Of a stretch of 64,000 nucleotides of DNA, positions 33,301 to 43,895 are shown piece after piece. Numbering within the stretch: the stretch's first letter is position 1; each line of letters begins with the position of its first letter. The stretch spans positions 38,380 through 102,379 of the forward strand of contig LGRX02003719.1 of assembly GCA_001247695.2 (NCBI GenBank), written 5' to 3'. The translations under genes and the position numbers were made by a program. This stretch comes from Cymbomonas tetramitiformis (lineage: Eukaryota; Chlorophyta; Pyramimonadophyceae; Pyramimonadales; Pyramimonadaceae). Under the pieces are notes generated by a model, which worked only from the letters and a program-made list of their open reading frames with translations, was not told where the DNA came from and made no database searches.

Positions 33301-36300
33301 CAGCTCAGACCGGCTCTGTTGGACCTGGCACTCCCTCGGGCACCATTTGCAGGAGGCGCGCAGGGACCTGTCATCACAGGAGGCGCGCAGGGACCTGTCA
33401 TCACAGGAGGCTCGCAGGGATCTGTCGTCACAGGAGGCGCGCAGGGACCCGTCAAGATAAGCGCCAGCAGCGCACGTCGCACTGCCTCCTCTTGAGGAAT
33501 GCCCTGTTTGGATCGTCCTCGTATCTCCATCTGAGGAGTTTTGAGTTCGCTGCGGATGACCCTCTCCACACGGAAAGTCCCTCGGAGAGAGCGCACAGAC
33601 ACTGGGCTCCAGGCTGTGCGCGGGCCAGAGGCGTGCCGGGGCCTGCTAGGGGCGTGCTAGGGGCGTGCCTTCATCAAGCCCAGGCACCCCTCCTGCATCA
33701 GGTCCTCCAGGCTCATGTCGTGCCCAAACATGTACTTTCGCGCAACTGACCCCACCAAGCCTAAATTTGCCTGCCACCCAACTCCGCCCGGCAGCTCCCC
33801 GTGCTCTCAGCGGTGATGGAGTATCAACGGCAACGTCCACTCGGCAGTGCAGTCTCCTAGATGGAGCAGAGTCTACACGGTGACATCGTCTAAGCGGTGA
33901 CATCGTCTCAGCGGTGCCATCATCTCAGCGGTGCCATCATCTCAGCGGTGCCATCATCTCAGCAGCACCGACATCTCAGCAGCATGTCATCTCAGCAGCA
34001 CCGTCATTTCAGCAGCATATCTCAGCAGCACCGTCATCTCAGCAGCACGTCATCTCAGCAGCACCGACATCTCAGCAGCACGTCATCTCAGCAGCACTGA
34101 CATGTCATGACAGGGGTGCCCTCATGTCAGCGGTGCATTCAAGTGCCAAATTTTCGATTCAGCATTTTTGGCCTCAAAGTTTGGAGCCACCATTATCTGC
34201 CTCAGCCAAGCTAGCAGAGCCGCCACAAGATGAGGGCCACACACCTGTACTAACAGCTCCCGCGCCTCCTCCCCCTTGCAAATAATATGCTTCATTTCCG
34301 CAACCGATGACAGTCCTGCATGCGCCGGTATCATGCTTCCGTTCAGTCAAGAGGGAGACTACCCCCTCGCCCCACCCTCCGAGGGCGTGGGTCCCTCTCC
34401 AATCCCCCCACACCCTCCAAGTATGTACGTCCCTCCCCCCCCACACCCTGAGATTGTAGGTCACTCCCTTTTGCAAAACCCTAACCCTAAAATATGTTGC
34501 GGGTACATGTCTGCTGCTTGACTGGGTTCTACCTGCAGTATGCGCCAGGTCAGCATCAGTCGGCTCGCGGCGGGTGGGCATCAACCCGGCTATTCCCTGC
34601 GGCCAAAGTGTCACCCGCAGTCCGCGGTAAACATGTCAGGCATTTACCATCAACCTCCAACAGGCATTTGATCGGGACTAGCAGCCAATCACTGATCGGG
34701 GCTAGCAGCCAATCACTGATCGGGGCTAGCAGCCAATCATATCCGTCTGCAGCAGGCGATAATCCATGGAGTACATAAGAATGGGATATTCCCATAACCA
34801 TGTCATTCAATTGAAAAACCCATTTAGCATCCAGGAAAAATAAAAGCATCATGTTGATGTCGACATGCGTGCAATAAAAATGCAACGCACGTCACCCTGC
34901 CGTGCTCGCATGCTGACCAGTGGCTCGCACCCAGCAGCCTATCACGTCTCCCCTGCCGTGCTCGCATGCTGACCAGTCGCTCGCACCCAGCAGCCTATCA
35001 CGTCCCCCCTGCCGTGCTCGCATGCTGACCAGTGGCTCGCACCCAGCAGCCTATCACGTTCCCCCTGCCGTGCTCGCATGCTGACCAGTGGTATGGTTTT
35101 CATCAACGTTGAGAACGATGTGGATGAATGCTTTTACTATGTTGGCTATCGTCACTTGCAGTTGCTCGTACTTTGTGAGCAGACTCTGCGATCTCCGCTG
35201 CAAGCGCACTTTCTATCAAACTTTCGCGGAGGTCTTCCAGGGCGCGTAGAGCCTGCTCGCCCCGCACACACGCTTGCGTCAAGTCACGGGCTCATCGGAT
35301 ACGTCACAGCCCACAAAGATGGATGGTGTTGGAGCCGCTTGAGTTCCGCCTTGCAAGATCCATCCACGGCTTAAGTTCCGCCTTGCAAGATCCATCCACG
35401 GCTCCAGATGGACATGTAAGGGCACCTAATCAGTACGAGGTAGGTACACACCGACACCTCTCATCGGCCGTGATACAGACATCCCTCGATCAGGGACAGG
35501 TTGCACTAGCTGGATGACATGGCAGGCTGAAGATGTTCTCACACGTCTCGCGAAGACCTGGCTAGGTGACGTGGCAGGCTGAAGATGTTCTCACACGTCT
35601 CGCGAAGGCCTGGCCTAGGTGACGTGGCAGGCTGGAGATGTTTCTCACACGTCTCGCGAGGGCCCGGCTAGGTGATGTGCCAGGCTGGAAATGTTCTCAC
35701 ATGTCTCGCGAAGACCTGGTTAGGTGACATGACAGGCTGAAGATGTTTCTCACACGTCTCGCGAAGACCTGGCTAGGTGACGTGGCAGGCTGGAGATGTT
35801 TCTCACCTCGCGAAGACCTGGCTAGGTGACATGACAGGCTGAAGATGTTCTCACACGTCTCGCGAAGACCTGGCTAGGTGACGTGGCAGGCTGGAAATGT
35901 TCTCACATGTCTCGCGAAGACCTGGTTAGGTGACATGACAGCCTGAAGATGTTCTCACACGTCTCGCAAAGGCCTTGCTAGGTGACGTGGCAGGCTGGAG
36001 ATGTTTCTCACACGTCTCGCAAGACCTGGCTAGTGACGTGGCACGCTGGAGATGTTTCTCACACGTATCGCGAAGGCCTGGCCTAGGTGACGTGGCAGGC
36101 TGAGAATGTTCACACACGTATCGCGAAGGCCTGGCTAGGTGACGTGGCAGGCTGAGATGCTCACACACGTCTCGCGAAGGCCTGGGTAGGTGACGTGGCA
36201 GGCAGAGAATGTGCACAGACGCCTGCAAAGGCCCTGGCGATGACGTGGCAGGCTGGAGATGTTTCTCACACGTCTCGCGAACACCTAGCTAGGTGACGTG

Positions 36301-39300
36301 GCAGGCTGGAGATGCTCACACACGTATCGCGAAGACCTGGCTAGGTGACGTGGCAGGCAGAGGATGTGCACACCTGTCTCGCGAAGGCCTGGCCTAGTTG
36401 ACGTGGCAAGCAGAGGATGTGCATACACGTATCGCGAAGGCCTAGCTACGTGACGTGGCAGGCTGGAGATGTTTCACACACGTATCGCGAAAGCCTGGCC
36501 TAGGTGACGTGGCAGGCTGGAGATGTTTCTCACACGTCTCGCGAACACCTAGCTAGGTGACGTGGCAGGCTGGAGATGCTCACACACGATCGCGAAGACC
36601 TGGCTAGGTGACGTGGCAGGCTGGAGATGTTCTCACACGTCTCGAAGACCTGGCTAGGTGACGTGGCAGGCGAAAGATGTTCTCACACGTCTCGCGAAGG
36701 CCTGGCCTAGGTGACGTGGCAGGCTGGGAGATAGAGTTTCTCACACGTTCCCGCGAGGGCCCGGCTAGGTGATGTGCCAGGCTGGAAATGTTCTCACATG
36801 TCTCAGACCTGGTTAGGTGATGACAGGCTGAAGATGTTTCTCACACGTCCGAAGACCTGGCTAGGTGACGTGGGCAAGCTGGAGATGTTTCTCACACGTT
36901 ACGCGAAGGCCTCGCCTAGGTGACGTGGCAGGCTGGAGATGTTCTCACACGTCTCGCAACGACCTAGCTAGGTGACGTGGCAGGGCTGCAGATGCTCGCA
37001 CATGTCTCGCGAAGGCCTGGCCTAGGTGACGTGGCAGGCTGGAGATGTTTCTCACACGCCTCGCAAAAGCCTGGCCTAGGTGACGTGGCAGGCTGGAGAT
37101 AGTTTCTCACACGTATCGCGAAGACCGGCCTAGGTGACGTGGCAGGCTGGAGATGTTCTCGCACGTCTCGCAAAGGCCTGGCTAGGTGACGTGGCAGGCT
37201 GGAGATATTTCTCACACGTATCGCAGACCTGGCCTAGGTGACGTGGCAGGCTGGAGATGTTCTCGACGTCTCGCAAAGGCCTGGCTAGGTAACGTGGCAG
37301 GCTGGAGATGTTTCTAACACGTCTCGCGAAGACCTAGCTAGATGACGTGGCAGGCTGGAGATGTTCTCACACGTCTCGGACGGCCTGCCTAGGTGTCGTG
37401 GCAGCCTGGAGATGTTCACACACGTATCGCGAAGACCTAGCTATGTGACGTGGCAGGCTGAGATGTTCTCACACATCTCGCGAACGCCTGGCTAGGTGAC
37501 GTGGCAGGCGGGATGCTCTTACACGTATCGCGAAGACCTGGCTAGGTGACGTGGCAGCCTGAGAATGTTCACACACGTATCGCGAAGACCTGGCTAGGTG
37601 ACGTGGCAGGCAGAGAGTGTTCTCCACGTCTCGCGAAGGCCTGGCCTAGGTGACGTGGCAGGCAGAGACACCGCACATGTATCGCGAAGGCTTGGCCTAG
37701 GTGACGTGGCAGGCTGAGAATGTGCACACACGTATCGCGAAGACCTGGCTAGGTGACGTGGCAGGCTGGAGATGTTCTCACACGTCTCGCGAAGGCCTGG
37801 TTTTCCTCCTGTCCCTGGGTAAGCTGTGCACTGGGACAGGTCGACTTATGCTAGCAGTGCAGCGACAAAGCCGTTTCTTCTTCGATAAAAGGCTTTGACC
37901 TGAAGGCGCCGCGTGCGCGCTCGATGCAATCCGGGAAAACAGAGGTCTCGGGGTTGGGTCTCCTACTTGCACTCGCATCCCCAGAGTCTGCTCCTGGTCC
38001 TGCGTGAGGAGCGTCTGCTTGCCGCCTCTATTCGCCACCTCCTGTAGGCGCACTTGACAGATTGTGAGCGCTGATCCACAATCGCGGCTTGGGCCCACTT
38101 CGGGCGTGACGGTCGCTCGAGCTCAAACCAGGCCTTCTGCACACTTCACGGCTATCGGATGCTGCAGCGGATACTCGGGACCACCCGCCACGCCCAAATG
38201 TGTGATGGAAGAGTGCGAGCGACAAAAGCCTCCGGCTGCGGGCTCACAAGATCCACAAGCACGATGCGTGCAAACATCGGTTAGGATACTTCTGAGCTGG
38301 GCAAAACGGTATCGCGAGCCTTCCTCAGCGGTGATCAAGGCAGGGATTGAACCTGAAGTCCTGCCAACAGCGCTGGGACATCGAGGTGGTCCGGCTCCCG
38401 TGCTTTACACAACGCGGTCTTGGCCGCATTTACAACACCCCTTTCTCTGCTGCTCATTCTCATTTGGGCAGCAAATTCCTTTCCCGCTGCAAGCAAATAA
38501 CAGTAGAGGATGAAGTTAGGATAGAAGCGATAGACTCGTTGGAAACTTTCAAACTGTCGGAATGGTATAGCAACCATCGGCGATAAATGAGAACACGAGG
38601 ACAGCTTCGGAAGTTACCACGCCGCCCGCCTCGTTTCCTCCGCTGCCGTTTGGCGTCGTCCCCTGTGCTGCTAACTGTGGTATCGGAGTGCTCAGCCCCG
38701 TCAACCGAGAGAGATCGCCCTCGCGTACGCACTGCAGCTGCACTAGCCTTGGACACGTCGACAGAGCTACTCGGGCTCTCCCGCTTCGAAACCCGTCTCT
38801 TGACACGTGCCTGTCTTCGCATCAGAATTTGGCCTTGATTGAGCGACTGAATGTTTTCAACTCGTCGCTCCAGGCGCTGCTTCTCGCGCGCGCGTCTCTG
38901 CAGCGTTTCCGCGCCCGCTCGGACTGTTTGGGCTTCGCTGACCCCCGCTGCGCTTTCTCGGCCTGCGGGGTGTCTCTGGGCTCTATAGCGCATTTTAGTT
39001 CGGGCCCTGCGGTAGGAATATTTCTTTCTGGGAGGGTTCTCTGTTTTGTCGCGTGTTTGTTCGGCGCGTTCGGCTTCGCTAGTTTCGGGTGACACGGAAG
39101 TGTTTGTGGTGCTGCCCTTTCGTATGGAGTTTGCAGAAGTGGTTGTGGCGGTGGTGGTGGACGGCGTAGCTTGTGAAGAGACGGTGCGTTTTGCTTTGAC
39201 TTTTTCAGGAACCGCAATTCCTGATTTGGTATGAATATCATCTGAGGAGCTCGCAGCGCGCGCAAGTATGTTTCCAACGTACCGCTGGCGAGCTACACTA

Positions 39301-39437
39301 TGAGAAGAAGATGGTGCTGCGATCGCTGATGCTATGAGCTGCTTCGAAGCCAAATGAGCATGGCAACGCAAACCACATCTATGATCGATGGGGGAACTCG
39401 TCAAAATTATCTTTGATTGCGTAGTATGCGCCTTCAT
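30317..39437 (-). CDS. Nuclear-encoded plastid RNA polymerase sigma-70 factor, 11 exons
   Basis: Exons: 38618-39437, 38353-38486, 37967-38041, 34533-34596, 34245-34315, 33669-33770, 32958-33095, 32300-32446, 32008-32083, 31243-31333, 30317-30470. All ten joins keep phase and give 623 residues. The first in-frame ATG is 39437 (GCCATGA context). Residues 1-80 are Ser/Ala/Arg/His-rich, fitting a plastid leader, followed by a long basic linker ending [11 protein letters not shown]. Region 1.2: [18 protein letters not shown] (~326-343). Before region 2: [26 protein letters not shown]. Region 2: [19 protein letters not shown], then [20 protein letters not shown] (-10 recognition and melting). Region 3: [10 protein letters not shown]...[10 protein letters not shown]. 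Region 4: [17 protein letters not shown] (~567-583), then an HTH with an unusual recognition helix ([12 protein letters not shown]). The protein would direct the bacterial-type plastid polymerase to promoters. Introns 6 and 7 have GC donors (AG|GCACG); the others are GT-AG. Confidence 0.93.
30471..31242 (-). other. Sigma gene intron 10
   Basis: 772 bp, donor GAA|GTGAGA, acceptor TGGCAG. Contains a short duplicated GCATCTGACTGGTGCATGAC at 30787 and 30823. The join links LLPRE to KYILRLRYG, splitting region 4 between its conserved ends. Confidence 0.85.
31334..32007 (-). other. Sigma gene intron 9 with a small minisatellite
   Basis: 674 bp, donor CAG|GTGCGT, acceptor GCGCAG. At 31335-31435 three copies of a CTGCG.TCCGCCTCCCATA unit alternate with AAATAAATA runs. 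Long open frames across it on both strands are not conserved protein. Confidence 0.8.
32447..32957 (-). other. Sigma gene intron 7, GC-AG, with minisatellite
   Basis: 511 bp. Donor CAG|GCACGT, acceptor GTGCAG. No GT donor nearby gives the invariant spacing between region 2.4 ([11 protein letters not shown]) and region 3 ([10 protein letters not shown]). 32665-32880 is a diverged ~30-bp minisatellite (TTCTGGTGATTGCGAAGGAG-type units). Confidence 0.8.
33096..33668 (-). other. Sigma gene intron 6, GC-AG, with minisatellite
   Basis: 573 bp. Donor AAG|GCACGC, acceptor GATGCAG; phase 0 on both sides gives GLMK-SAERFD exactly as in other sigma factors. 33345-33455 holds four 27-bp units (ACAGGAGGCGCGCAGGGACC). 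The alternative frame reading [11 protein letters not shown] would duplicate region 2.2. Confidence 0.8.
33771..34244 (-). other. Sigma gene intron 5 with CATCTCAGC minisatellite
   Basis: 474 bp, donor CAG|GTGTGT, acceptor GGTGGCAG. 33885-34130 carries about 15 units of a 15-17 bp motif (TCATCTCAGCAGCAC / TCATCTCAGCGGTGC). Confidence 0.85.
34665..34745. repeat. 24-bp minisatellite, three units
   Basis: Units of ATCGGGGCTAGCAGCCAATC plus ACTG; the first begins ATCGGGACTAG. CTAGCAGCCAATC recurs with no changes. Lies near the acceptor of sigma intron 3. Confidence 0.9.
34890..35095. repeat. 55-bp tandem repeat, about 3.7 units
   Basis: Units begin CCCTGCCGTGCTCGCATGCT and continue GACCAGTGGCTCGCACCCAG and CAGCCTATCACGTC. 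They are almost identical to each other, indicating recent expansion. Confidence 0.9.
35503..37800. repeat. 2.3-kb minisatellite, about 43 units of ~53 bp
   Basis: The unit runs GTGACGTGGCAGGCTGGAGA, TGTTTCTCACACGTCTCGCG, AAGACCTGGCTAG. Copies vary in length (about 45-57 bp) through indels at fixed places (TGTTTCTC/TGTTCTC, CTCGCGA/ATCGCGA, CTAGG/CCTAGG). Most units keep TCGCGA and GTGACGTGGCA. The array fills most of sigma intron 3. Confidence 0.95.
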
Positions 39438-40475
39438 GGCGGACACCCGCTGAAATTCGACCTTCTGTGAGGCTCTCTTGCAGGAAAAGAAACAGCACTC
39501 GCACAACAACCGAACAGATCAAAATCCGATTCCACCTTCCGCGCTCACCTGCCTACGCTCCGTACTGGACTTCACGTTCAGGCCGACAGAATCGGCAGTA
39601 AGTTTTTGCGTATCTGTCCACGTATTTGGGCTTTAGTGCATGAAGGGCAAGATATTACCTATTGTATCCGGGACTGTACTAAAGTTGCAAAACATATATT
39701 TACGCGCAAAAAAGATTTGCCATCTCATGTAAACAGCGTATCAAAAACGAGCGTGGCGTCGCATGTTTGCGCTTGTGATTCGTAATGACAGAAGCTTAAT
39801 TGAATGATGTCGTTTCATCTCTCGTGTTCAGTTCTTGTTCAGTGCCCATGAAATCCGACGTGGTGTCAGTATAAATTATGTCGAAAACCATTAGCTATCG
39901 GTAGCCGTCAGATTGTTTTGCCATACTTGAGCTTATTTTACGATAAGCCCACCGATGTTAAGGGCGCCACCAGCGGCCGTCGATTGAATATTAACACTGC
40001 TCGTGTTCTCACCGTCTCGCACATAATATTGTCACTCTCTCGAAGATCCTATACTCTTGCGTCTCGAAGATCCTATACTCTGCATGCAGATCTCCCACGA
40101 TTTGAACAAGATTTGGTCCATTGCAAGATTTGATCAGGCGACGTGGACGGGCGCGGTCTCGAGGAACCGACCTTCTCTCAGAGAGAGGTTGACTGGAGGT
40201 TGACAGGTTGATGTTCGAAGTTGACTGTATTCTGTCCCAGATTTTTCCAGATTTTTCCCAGTTTTCCCCGATTTTTTTAAAGGGTTTGAAAGGACAAAGG
40301 TAGACCGCGCCGGAGCGGAGCGGAGGTCCACGGAACATGACGATGACGTCGTGATCGTGACTGTCATATCATATCATGGCATGGCATGTCATGTCATCAT
40401 TTGCAGGGAGGCCTCTGTGCTAATAAATGGGGCAATCGGAATCGGGGACAAGCGAAGGTAATTTGCTTTGGTCCT
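39438..40475. other. Upstream flank of the sigma gene and left flank of the retroelement
   Basis: The sigma frame stays open upstream of its first ATG to about 39509 but without another ATG. Nothing promoter-like is decisive. 40040-40084 has a 25-bp tandem duplication (TCTCGAAGATCCTATACTC). 40360-40400 is a (ATCAT/GGCAT) simple repeat. Confidence 0.4.
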
Positions 40476-40630
40476 AAAACTGAGAGTTTTCTGGTCAGCG
40501 GAGGATGACTGTCAGTATGACAGTCATCTGGAGCTGATCGGAAAACTGAGGTTTTCTGATCAGCGGAGGCCTGAAGAGGCCCTCCCTGAACGGTTTTGAC
40601 AGTTGCCGTTAACTGTGGAATTCTGTGGAG
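40476..40630 (+). repeat. Split direct repeat A1, left end of the tyrosine-recombinase retroelement
   Basis: 155 bp beginning AAAACTGAGAG, identical to A2 at 45086-45240. It contains a perfect hairpin (ATGACTGTCA-GTA-TGACAGTCAT). The AAAAC at its start is shared with the host target. Confidence 0.95.
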
Positions 40631-40703
40631 TTTTTTCAGCGCTGTAATTTTACTATTCTTCAGTTCGAATTTTTTGTATATATTGTTATTTTGAATTATC
40701 GAC

Positions 40704-41561
40704 ATGGATTGGTTCACGGACGTCAACGCTTGCCAGCAGAAGGTTGATGATTTGAAAGCGCACGCGTCGTATGTGGAGGCCGCTAGAGCCTTGGAAAATG
40801 GAGATCCTCTTGCGCCAGCACAGGAGAAGTTGATGCGACAGATGGCCACTTTTACGAGTAGGTTGTCTATTCTGCGTGAGGAGTCGTTGCAGGCGGTTGG
40901 GGGCGCGCGTAAGCGCCCTTGGTTGGACGCTGTCGACTACGATGAGCTTCCTGGAAACGATCGCCAAGAATTGACTCGCGCGGGATTGGAGAAGGATTCC
41001 TTCAAGGGCGTCCGCAAGCAATTCGACGAGGTCAAGCACCACTATGGCGCTCACGTGGCTACTGGGGCAGCGTTGGATGAGGCTCGCAAAGCCTTGGAGG
41101 GTACGCAACTCCCTTCCAATGTTGTGGAGGCTCTTGCCTTTTGTGTCGAGACGGCTGAGAAGGGCGTCGCACGTGCTAGAGAGCGTGGGAAGATTTTGGC
41201 TATGGTGGTTGACGAGGGTACTGAAGTGGGTTGGAAGATGGCTGAGAAATTAGAGAGACGCTCGTATGCTGAGAATGATGAGGAAGACAAAGCGTGTAGG
41301 CGCGCGCGGAAAGAGGTCAAGGCAGAGAATGAAGCAAAGGCGAAGGCCAATGCAGCCAAGCAGAAGGCCAGGGATCAGCGCCCTAGGCCTGCGGTTCAGC
41401 AGCAGCTGCCTCCTTTCTCGCCTCCCCCAGCTGCTGGGGCTGGAGGTGGTCGTGGCTTTAGCCAGAACTTAACTTGTTTTCGATGCGGACAATGGGGCCA
41501 CCACCAGAACCAGTGCTCCTTGCCTGCTGCGGGCAGGGGTCGTGGACGTGGCCAGGGATGA
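40704..41561 (+). CDS. Gag-like ORF1 of the tyrosine-recombinase retroelement
   Basis: 285 codons from ATG 40704. The helical N-terminal two thirds (VNACQQKVDDLKAHASYVEA) lead to a Lys/Ala-rich basic segment, a Pro/Gln linker and a C-terminal CCHC knuckle (CFRCGQWGHHQNQC, C-x2-C-x4-H-x4-C), then a Gly/Arg tail. It probably packages element RNA. Confidence 0.88.
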   Translation: MDWFTDVNACQQKVDDLKAHASYVEAARALENGDPLAPAQEKLMRQMATFTSRLSILREESLQAVGGARKRPWLDAVDYDELPGNDRQELTRAGLEKDSFKGVRKQFDEVKHHYGAHVATGAALDEARKALEGTQLPSNVVEALAFCVETAEKGVARARERGKILAMVVDEGTEVGWKMAEKLERRSYAENDEEDKACRRARKEVKAENEAKAKANAAKQKARDQRPRPAVQQQLPPFSPPPAAGAGGGRGFSQNLTCFRCGQWGHHQNQCSLPAAGRGRGRGQG

Positions 41562-41720
41562 GCCCTCTGTTTATGCTGCCTTGCAGTAGCCTTTTTGCAG
41601 TAGCAAAAGACTTTCTCGTGCGGAATGCCGAGCTGTGTGCCTTGGCGGAACGCCAGGCTTGAACGAATGTTAGGGCGGAATGCCTAACTGTAACAATTTC
41701 TAATTTATAATGCATAATGC

Positions 41721-43895
41721 TTGTGCTTCGCTTGCGGGTTGCTGTTGCCAGGTCTGGATGTTGAGTTTTCCGAAGAGGAGCTTGAGAGTGCTGTTGCAAT
41801 CGTTGAGCAGGGGGTTGCTGTGCCGCGAGTTGCGGGCAGGCTTAGAGATCACGCTTCCTTTTGGCGGACTTTTGTGCGTTCTACTTATGTGATGTCTTGG
41901 ATTGAGCACGGGTTTAGTTTGAGGTTTAGTAGCGGGCGTCCCCCGCCCTCGATTCACTTGCCCAATCACTCGTCGGCTAATTTGTATCCGGAATTTGTCA
42001 CGGGGGCTTTGCGAGAGTGTGAGTTGATGGGAGCGGTGCGGAGAGCGGCCCGTAAGCCCAAGGTTGTCTTGCCGATTATGGTGGACAACAATGGGGTTAA
42101 GCTTCGTCTGATTTTCAATGGTAAGTACCTGAATTCCTTTCTTGACTTTCCTCGGTTTAGGTACGAGCCCTTACAGCCGTTTGTTGATGTGCTTCGGCCG
42201 GATGATGGCTTGTTCTACTGGGACTATAAGTCCGGTTATTATCACGTTGACCTGCACGAGGGATCTCGGCAGTATGTGGCTGTTGAGTGGCTAGGTGTCT
42301 TCTATGAGTTTTGTGTTCTGCCGTTTGGATTGGCTCCGGCTTGTTGGGTCTTTACTAAGATCAACAGGGAGCTAGTGGGCCGTTGGCGGGCTCGGGGGGT
42401 GCGGGTGCACCCCTACGTGGATGACTTTATTTGTGCGGTGCGGGCCCCCTCCCTGACGGATCCTGCTGCTTTGGGTGAGCTCCGCTCGGTTATCCGAGAT
42501 GTGGAGCTGGCAGGCTGGTTGGTCTCTGAGACCAAGTCCCAGCTGTTTTTGACCCGTGAGTTGGTGCATATAGGGGTTGGGATTGACCTCCGAGGGAGGC
42601 GGCTGTTTGTCCCGGACAAGGCGGTTGCAAAGATCAGGGCTTGCGCAGAGCAGATCCTGTCTTGCTTCCGTCGGGTGCCGCTGAGGCTTGTGGCTAAGTT
42701 TGCAGGCCTGGTGAATGCTCAGTGGTTTGTGCTTGGTGCACTCTGGCGACTCTGCAAGCTGTTCACTAGGTCTGCGGCTGTCCTGATTGCTGACACCTTG
42801 TGTTGGGGTACGTGGGCATCCCATGTCCCGGGTTCGGATGCTTTTAGGCGGGAGCTTGAGTTCTGGTTGGGTGATGAGTTTAGGCAGTTTCAGCGGGGCA
42901 TTTGGGAGCCTAGGGGTTCAGGTTTGCAGTTGGAGGTTGAGCATTGTGATGCATCTGAGGTGGCATGGGGCTCTTGGCTGGAGAGTGCCCTGGGCCCGAG
43001 GGGGGGTCCTGAGTTGGAGGGGCATAGTTACCTGTCCTTGGAGGACAGGCTGCGGTCCTCTACACATAGGGAGTTGCGGGGTATCCTTGACTCCCTCCGG
43101 GGTTTCAGTGTCTCGGGCCGTCTTCGGGGCAAGCGGGTGCTGGTTATTTGTGATAACCAAGCGGTCCACTTTGTCCTTGAAGGTGGTAGCAGGCATGAGG
43201 AGCTGCATGCACTGGCGGTTGAGATTTTTTGGTTTTGTATGGCAGAGAGTGTGGTGTTGTCGTCCTTGTGGGTTCCCAGGGAGTTCGAGGTTCGGTCGGA
43301 CGGTCTGTCCAAGATCCAGGATCATGATGACTGGATGCTGAATCCGGCCATCTTTCAGTTCCTGGATCCTTGGATTGCTGGGGGGTACTGGCACACTTGT
43401 GATCGGTTTGCAACAGACAAGAACTGTCTGTTGCCCCGTTTCAACAGTGCGTGGTACTGCCCCGGCACCTCTGGGGTGGACACTTTCAGTCAGTCGGACT
43501 GGAGGGAGCACGTGAATTGGTGCAACCCTCCTTTTCGGTTGATTGGCAGGCTTCTCCTGTTTCTACAGGCGGAGAGGGCAGCTGCTACGGTGGTGGCCCC
43601 TATGTGGGTCTTCCAGCCGTGGTGGGTGCTGCTGTGCCCGGATGGGGTGCATTTGGCTGATTGTGTGGTCCAGTGGACTGAGCTCCAGCCGTCTGCGGAC
43701 ACCTTTCTCCCTGGTCTTGGCAGGGCCAATGAGCGGGGGGTGGGGTTGCCTCGGTTTCGGGTCCTGGTGGTGCGGGTTTCCTTTGATGAGAGGGAGCCCG
43801 CGGGCCTCGGGTCCCGTTGCACTCTTGGTGGCTGTGAGAGGTGTTCTTGGGGCCGTGGGCTCTTGCGGGGTCTGCCCTTTCTGCAGGCACCATAG
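41721..43895 (+). CDS. Reverse transcriptase-RNase H-methyltransferase-like ORF2
   Basis: 724 codons, though the real start may be later than the first codon used. RT core has LIFNGKYLN and WDYKSGYYHVDL, with catalytic YVDD at about residue 230. RNase H shows its acidic residues (HCDASEVAWGSWL, HRELRGIL, VICDNQAVHF). The C-terminal part has FSQSDWREHVNWCNPPF, the NPPF-bearing methyltransferase-like domain of DIRS/PAT-type elements. The end overlaps ORF3 by 55 bases in another frame. Confidence 0.93.
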   Translation: MCFACGLLLPGLDVEFSEEELESAVAIVEQGVAVPRVAGRLRDHASFWRTFVRSTYVMSWIEHGFSLRFSSGRPPPSIHLPNHSSANLYPEFVTGALRECELMGAVRRAARKPKVVLPIMVDNNGVKLRLIFNGKYLNSFLDFPRFRYEPLQPFVDVLRPDDGLFYWDYKSGYYHVDLHEGSRQYVAVEWLGVFYEFCVLPFGLAPACWVFTKINRELVGRWRARGVRVHPYVDDFICAVRAPSLTDPAALGELRSVIRDVELAGWLVSETKSQLFLTRELVHIGVGIDLRGRRLFVPDKAVAKIRACAEQILSCFRRVPLRLVAKFAGLVNAQWFVLGALWRLCKLFTRSAAVLIADTLCWGTWASHVPGSDAFRRELEFWLGDEFRQFQRGIWEPRGSGLQLEVEHCDASEVAWGSWLESALGPRGGPELEGHSYLSLEDRLRSSTHRELRGILDSLRGFSVSGRLRGKRVLVICDNQAVHFVLEGGSRHEELHALAVEIFWFCMAESVVLSSLWVPREFEVRSDGLSKIQDHDDWMLNPAIFQFLDPWIAGGYWHTCDRFATDKNCLLPRFNSAWYCPGTSGVDTFSQSDWREHVNWCNPPFRLIGRLLLFLQAERAAATVVAPMWVFQPWWVLLCPDGVHLADCVVQWTELQPSADTFLPGLGRANERGVGLPRFRVLVVRVSFDEREPAGLGSRCTLGGCERCSWGRGLLRGLPFLQAP

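Larger units (their letters stand above)
34597..37966 (-). other. Sigma gene intron 3, 3.4 kb, almost wholly tandem repeats
   Basis: Donor CAA|GTAGGA, acceptor GGCCGCAG. It separates 25-codon and 21-codon exons that are adjacent in the protein. It contains the large array at 35503-37800, a 55-bp repeat at 34890-35095, a 24-bp repeat at 34665-34745 and a 30-bp duplication at 35337-35402. Confidence 0.8.

Noticed and set aside
35503..37800. CRISPR array
   Set aside because: Eukaryotic context, variable unit lengths, and no constant repeats separated by unique spacers.
38618..39509. 349-codon frame as a separate basic protein
   Set aside because: Its last part is intron 1; a phased donor (CGTG|GTAACT) and acceptor (TTGCAG) join it to the sigma exons, and the upstream codons lack an ATG.
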